64,000 nucleotides of DNA from Ancylostoma caninum (lineage: Eukaryota > Nematoda > Chromadorea > Rhabditida > Ancylostomatidae): NCBI GenBank assembly GCA_037903475.1, contig JBAJFG010000043.1, positions 186,001 to 250,000 of the forward strand, written 5' to 3'. A program made the position numbers and the translations under genes. Of this stretch, positions 59,794 to 64,000 are shown piece after piece; position 1 is the first letter of the stretch, and every line of letters begins with the position of its first letter. Below the pieces are notes generated by a model. It did no database searches and was not told the DNA's origin. It saw nothing but the letters and a program-made list of their open reading frames with translations.

Positions 59794-62700
59794 TCAGAAA
59801 TTTTTCGTTTTGATTGCGTTCCAATGCTGGTAAAGGAAATGCAGGAACTTAAGCTGCTAGTTCAATGAGGCCCATACATGTGGCAAGAGGAATGGGCCTA
59901 CATTTTACAGGTTATGTTTGAAATCCACTAAATTGTCTATAGAAGCTCAGAATTCCACGTCGATGGTTTGCCACGACATGGCTATACTTACGATTACTTC
60001 ACACATACATAGTGTAACAGATGGATGACCGATTGCATTGATGCAGCGTTTTGGGTAGGTGTCCCTCGTTCGCATCTCGTTCATACTTCTGTTCTGCAAA
60101 CTCCTACACAACATCATGAACTTCTTGGAAGTTTTATGAACATAAACTACGTGCAGTTCATTGCAAATGAACAAGCAGATTAATGCTCTACTTCATGCTT
60201 CTTTGAGCCTCTGCACCTTTCTACCGCGCACCTACCGCTCGTTTCATGCAATTTTGATGAAAAAACTCCAATTGAAATGGTTACTTTTGGAGAACTTACC
60301 TTGAATTTACTATGTCGTCAAGTATAAAATGTCGGATTATATAAGTTATCATATTGACAATTGGTATCTTCGAAATTTCACAGGGTCACTAATTACGTCT
60401 CTTTTCTTTATGAACGTATATCCTGCATCTTTCAATGTCACCTCCTTGTTCGTTTATCGGCTCCTGGATTTTTGTTCGAGAGCAACTTTTGTTTGTGAAA
60501 CCACTTGCTGACCAGCATTCATGTTATTCTAAAATGAAAGTCCAACCAACAAAGTATCGCTAGAGCACAGCACAAAGCAGCTTGAGATATTGTAGAGCTA
60601 TTAAGAGAAGTGTGCCTACTAAATGCATCGAGTATGGTCTTTTGGAAAAGTTCCTTTATGCTTACATAAAGCTGCGAAGTGAGCTTTATGATGAGCCTGG
60701 ATAATGATGAGCTGCAAAATTATTAGGACTGCATAAGCAGCAAGCTTTGATTTTTATTACGTAATGATATTGAGTTATTCGAGGCAATACTACAAAGTGA
60801 AATGGCTCGGAAACGTCTCGGTGAAGAAATTTTTCAAAGTTGTTTCTCAAAAATGAATACCAATTTTCGACCATTTTTCGACCACCACCAGCAGAATCAC
60901 GCTGCTTACATTAGAGTTGCAGGGATATAAATTTACCTGCCATCCACTATACTGGGCAAGCCTTGTACGACTTCCCCACCACTCCTTTTACTCCTTCTAC
61001 GATTCTCTTTGTTATTTGTAAAGAAGTGCTGACAATCTACGTACATTTATCCAACTATCAAACTGCTTCAGATACTGCAAAAGCTAGAAATAGATGTTTT
61101 CAAGACAAAATCATGAAGGTGGTGGAAATCCCGGTATTCATGACCGTGCGTTACTATTTTTCTTTCATTTGCTACGATGTCTGCGAAGAGAGCTGCGTAT
61201 CAACGTGGTCAGAAAGCATCGACGTGGAATACCGAGCATCTGTAGATCATTGTGCAGATTTCAAGTATAACATTTTACATAATGTTCCACATCTCTTCTC
61301 AAAATATTGGTGGTCTCGGCTTGGATTAGGTGGACTAACAGCCCAAGTTCGTACAATTACCTTGCCAGCATTGGAAGGAAGAAGTAGTTACTGTAATGAA
61401 TGAAGGGATAGTTCGAAGTCACAATAATGGCTCCTATACTCCTATCAAAAGGAGGGAACTGTTCCTAGGGTTCATTGGATAGCCAGACATCACGTTTCAT
61501 GAATCTTAGCTACGAAAGTATTCATCAGATATAAATTTTTTAGATCGTTATTACGTGAGAAATGGGCTACTTATTGCTTCTTCATGCTACTAATTAGTAT
61601 TAGTGTGAAATCCTACTGGTTATCATCCGCTGTGCCTTTCTTGCTCATGCTTCTCTATTATTATGATGGAAACATGCCATTATCTCGGCGACATACGACG
61701 TGCACATGTGAGTACCGCAGCTGCACTTCATCACATCTCCTTGTTCGGGAACTATCCGGCATCGACGTTCAGCCTAAAATAACTTGAAGAATCTCGTGAT
61801 TCGTTACGCTTCCTACACATTGAAGCTACTATTTGTAGTCATACCCAACTATCTCAAACGCACCCATCCACCTACTCACTCACCCACCCACGCATACAGG
61901 CTTAGAATCAGGTATCAGCTCGAAGCACTTCATTTGCATTTATCATATGGGATTTTTTTGATTCATTCATTTAATTATCCATCTTTTTATTTACTCTATA
62001 TTGGCAGAGTAGTTTTTGTGAAATGAGACAATGTCATTTCGAATATGTAGATTGCTGACCATCAGCCAACACTCCCCCGAAATCGAAATTTTATCTAATG
62101 GGGCAACCCCTGGCTTGCCCTTCCATCACCTTAAAGGCAGTGCCTCACCTCATGTTGGGTGCCGAGATATTCACAGATTCAGGTCCAGCTCGGAGCGCTG
62201 AATCTAGTGATGTGCTTGATGTCAGAAAACACCTTCAAAAACCCATACTTTTAAAGCAAAATTGGATACAGGATCGGACGAGTTTTCTTGCTACGTAGCT
62301 AGCGAAAGCGGAGCTGAGAAGCTGAGACTGCACCTTAAAATGAACTTCTCAGCAGCAGCTATTATCAAACAAACGAACGTTTCCGTGTTGAAAAACCATG
62401 CCGCACCCTCAGCAAGCTCTTACTGCGGAATGAACTCTCTCGTCCACTGGCCGAGAATTTCGAAATTCTCGGCCAAAGAAACCCGTAACTTATGGGGTTT
62501 TCGACGTTCCTAGGAAAAACAAAGTACATCGTTGTGCTCAGCGGCTCGCATTCTTTCGACTGACGAACTTTGTCCCTGAGTTGAGACACTGCCTTTAAGT
62601 AAATTTTTTAAATCAATACATCCATAATTCTACGTGAAATTCCACGTAAGATCCAGTAATTTAGAGGAAGGCAGGAGTTGTGCTTTTTATAAACACATTG

Positions 62701-63570
62701 TGGTAAGAGCGGAAAATTTGATACTAGGTGATAAACTTAACTCTGGTAACTCTGTGTAGCACAAACGCAGCCCAAACGGCGTAACGGTAGCTCTAGAAAC
62801 CCTAGCAGCAGAGGTTCTCAATTGCTGCCAGTCTCTCCTCGATTGCTGCTCAAGTACATTTAGCGGCAATTACTGAGGGATAGCGACACACATAAAATGC
62901 CAATTAATATTAACTGTGATTGCAATTTCTTATGTATTTGGTGCTGGAAGAAGCACATATTTTCAATTTTTCACTAGAATAACCCATGAATCATTGAATA
63001 ACTATGAGCTGTATTGAAAGGCATAACAATGTCCCGATTACTGGCCCAAATTCAGCAACTGAGAAGAGAATGGCAGCAACCGGGAACCATTGCTGCCAGG
63101 GTTTCTACTTGAATCATTACACCGCTTGGGCTGCGTTCGCGCTGCAAAGTTATCAGAGACTGCGCAGCACGAACGCACCCCAAACGGTGAAAAATATCCA
63201 GAAGTGTGCGATAATGATGGCCAAATGTAGGAAGTCCGCAGAAAGTGAGTCATATCGGTCCTCATATAAAAATTATTACTTACTGAGCTATCCAGGTGCA
63301 GCTTCACTCTGCATGACTTGTCCATGGTGAGCCCGCAGTACTGCACTCGCAAACTACTGCTCCCATCTTCTTCCTTATACACCGTCGGGAAATAGCTCCC
63401 CTACAAATGAAGGTTTTGAGAATCCTCAAAAAAAGTAGTGAAGAGAAAGTATAAAAGGTGCAGCATTCCTCATTGATAGATACCATTGGTACTTACAACG
63501 ATGGAACCGGTTTCTGATTCACAGCATAAAGCACACAATGAGTTCTGGCAAAATGGAAGCAAGAGAAGAA
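59794..63570 (-). CDS. Cys-rich secreted protein, spliced, 5' partial
   Basis: Minus-strand exons: 63570-63497 (acceptor CAATTTCTTACAG, donor GTAAGTACC), 63400-63284 (acceptor TTCATTTGTAG, donor GTAAGTAATAA), 60093-59992 (acceptor GAGTTTGCAG, donor GTAAGTATAG) and probably 59826-59794 (acceptor TTCCTTTACCAG, ending TGA). The phases agree throughout (all internal junctions phase 0). The first exon gives a hydrophobic LLLLPFCQNSLCA, probably the end of a signal peptide whose ATG exon lies further upstream or beyond the window. The mature part contains ALCCESETG, LRVQYCGLTMDKSC, KRCINAIGH and LCMCEVI. The cysteine layout loosely recalls Ly6/uPAR folds (weak inference); family not recognised. Reading through the last donor instead gives a TGA at 59949-59947. 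A diverged inverted relative is at 61130-61410. Confidence 0.6.
60310..60967 (+). mobile_element. Decayed mariner remnant
   Basis: It starts GTCGTCAAGTATAAAATG and follows the 23196-24115 mariner for about 650 bp, including the KLRSELYDEPG linker near 60670 and a tract matching 23730-23850. The right terminal repeat was not found. It lies in the large third intron of the Cys-rich gene. Confidence 0.65.
61130..61410 (+). pseudogene. Inverted relative of the Cys-rich gene 3' region
   Basis: The plus strand matches the minus strand of about 59800-60020. Both share CATCGACGTGGAAT, GATTTCAARYATAAC and a CCAGCATTGGAA block that is the last acceptor and exon of the Cys-rich gene. The plus-strand frame is open (ICYDVCEESC ... 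SIDVEYR). It may be a partial duplicate gene or a pseudogene. Confidence 0.45.
62131..62598. mobile_element. 468-bp inverted-repeat element
   Basis: Both ends read TTAAAGGCAGTGYCTCAMCT inward. TTAA at each extremity may be the duplicated target, as in piggyBac-type elements, or TA for Tc1-type ones; I cannot decide. It contains a perfect 28-bp palindrome, TGGCCGAGAATTTC and its complement (62448-62475). Confidence 0.7.
62745..62875 (+). repeat. Dispersed repeat, copy 2 of 3
   Basis: Related to 15340-15485 (CTCTGGTAACTCTG, CCTAGCAGCA, TTGCTGCCAG). Confidence 0.55.
63040..63165 (-). repeat. Dispersed repeat, copy 3 of 3 (inverted)
   Basis: Inverted relative of 62745-62875. Together they form an inverted pair inside the large intron of the Cys-rich gene. 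Confidence 0.5.
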
Positions 63571-63652
63571 CTGTAAGAAATTGCTTAAGATCGGGTTAGC
63601 ACAACACAACATGTTTGAACTGTTTCCAAAATTGTTCCATAATAACATCTAA

Positions 63653-63720
63653 CCAGCCTGATCGTCCGGCTAACGCCGGACTCTCAGGCTTTTTTTTGGG
63701 CTCGCTTCGCTCGCCGGCGC
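63653..63720 (+). repeat. CCTGATCGTCCGGC dispersed repeat, intact form
   Basis: CCTGATCGTCCGGCTAACGC then CGGACTCTCAGGC and GGGCTCGCTTCGCTCGCC. A small GTCCGGC/GCCGGAC hairpin lies inside. It runs directly into the 59-bp minisatellite. Confidence 0.65.
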
Positions 63721-64000
63721 ACCCTTATCACACGGTTGGACCCGACTGCAGGCGTTTCCCTACTTTTGGACGCCGGCGCACTCTTATCACACGGTTGGAC
63801 CCGACTCCAGGCGTTCCCCCACTTTTGGACGCCGGCGCACCCTTATCACACCGTTGGACCCGACTCCAGGAGATTCCCCGGTTTTGGACACCGACGCGCC
63901 CTTATCACACGGCTGGACCCGACTCCAGGCGTTCCTCCACTTTTGGACGCCGGTTCACCCTTATCACACGGTTGGACCCGACTCCAGGCGTTCCCCCACT
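63712..64000 (+). repeat. 59-bp minisatellite, continues past window
   Basis: Nearly five units of CGCCGGCGCACCCTTATCAC - ACGGTTGGACCCGACTCCAG - GCGTTCCCCCACTTTTGGA, about 90% alike by eye, cut by the window end. Confidence 0.95.

Overview
The window looks like intergenic and intronic DNA from a parasitic roundworm, most likely a strongylid (clade V, hookworm-like) nematode. This rests on four things: an RTE-type LINE reverse transcriptase, mariner-family transposons beginning TTAGGT, short introns (85-95 bp) with GTAAGT donors, and a start codon directly behind a TTTTAG trans-splice-like acceptor. There is no bacterial-style gene organisation. Most of the 64 kb is transposons, foldback elements, minisatellites and decayed sequence. 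Species was inferred, not searched.

Region by region. 1-19.2 kb is gene-poor, with small inverted-repeat elements (2.27-2.53, 16.19-16.39 kb) and a decayed mariner (16.62-17.67 kb) carrying a smaller element inside its right terminal repeat. 19.26-44.15 kb is a head-to-tail segmental duplication: copy A 19263-31080 and copy B 31081-44149. The two copies differ by clean insertions (a mariner only in A, two TA-flanked inverted-repeat elements only in B), by a deletion in A inside an RTE element, and by scattered substitutions. Each copy holds one compact two-exon gene for an 86-residue secreted Kunitz-type protein (25949-26304 and 37099-37444). These two genes differ at 36 of 86 residues with only one codon showing a purely synonymous change, while their introns differ by one substitution plus one indel. 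This is the strongest discovery in the window.

44.2-50.1 kb holds a tandem 440-bp repeat and a repeat element with a 60-bp minisatellite, broken by a 1.88-kb hAT-like element with a perfect 8-bp target duplication. A second copy of that repeat lies inverted at 58.2-59.7 kb. 50.28-54.59 kb on the minus strand holds a spliced gene for a Thr/Ser/Pro mucin-like protein: three exons with matching phases and a poly(A) signal, 5' end not found. A 1.28-kb foldback element and a SINE-like insertion follow at 55.5-57.2 kb. 59.8-63.6 kb (minus) holds exons of a Cys-rich secreted protein that is probably truncated by the window edge. The window ends in a 59-bp minisatellite.

The three supported genes all encode likely secreted or extracellular products. 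Nothing here looks like an operon. No rRNA, tRNA or CRISPR was recognised, but no covariance-model search could be run. All gene models are manual splice predictions without transcript support.
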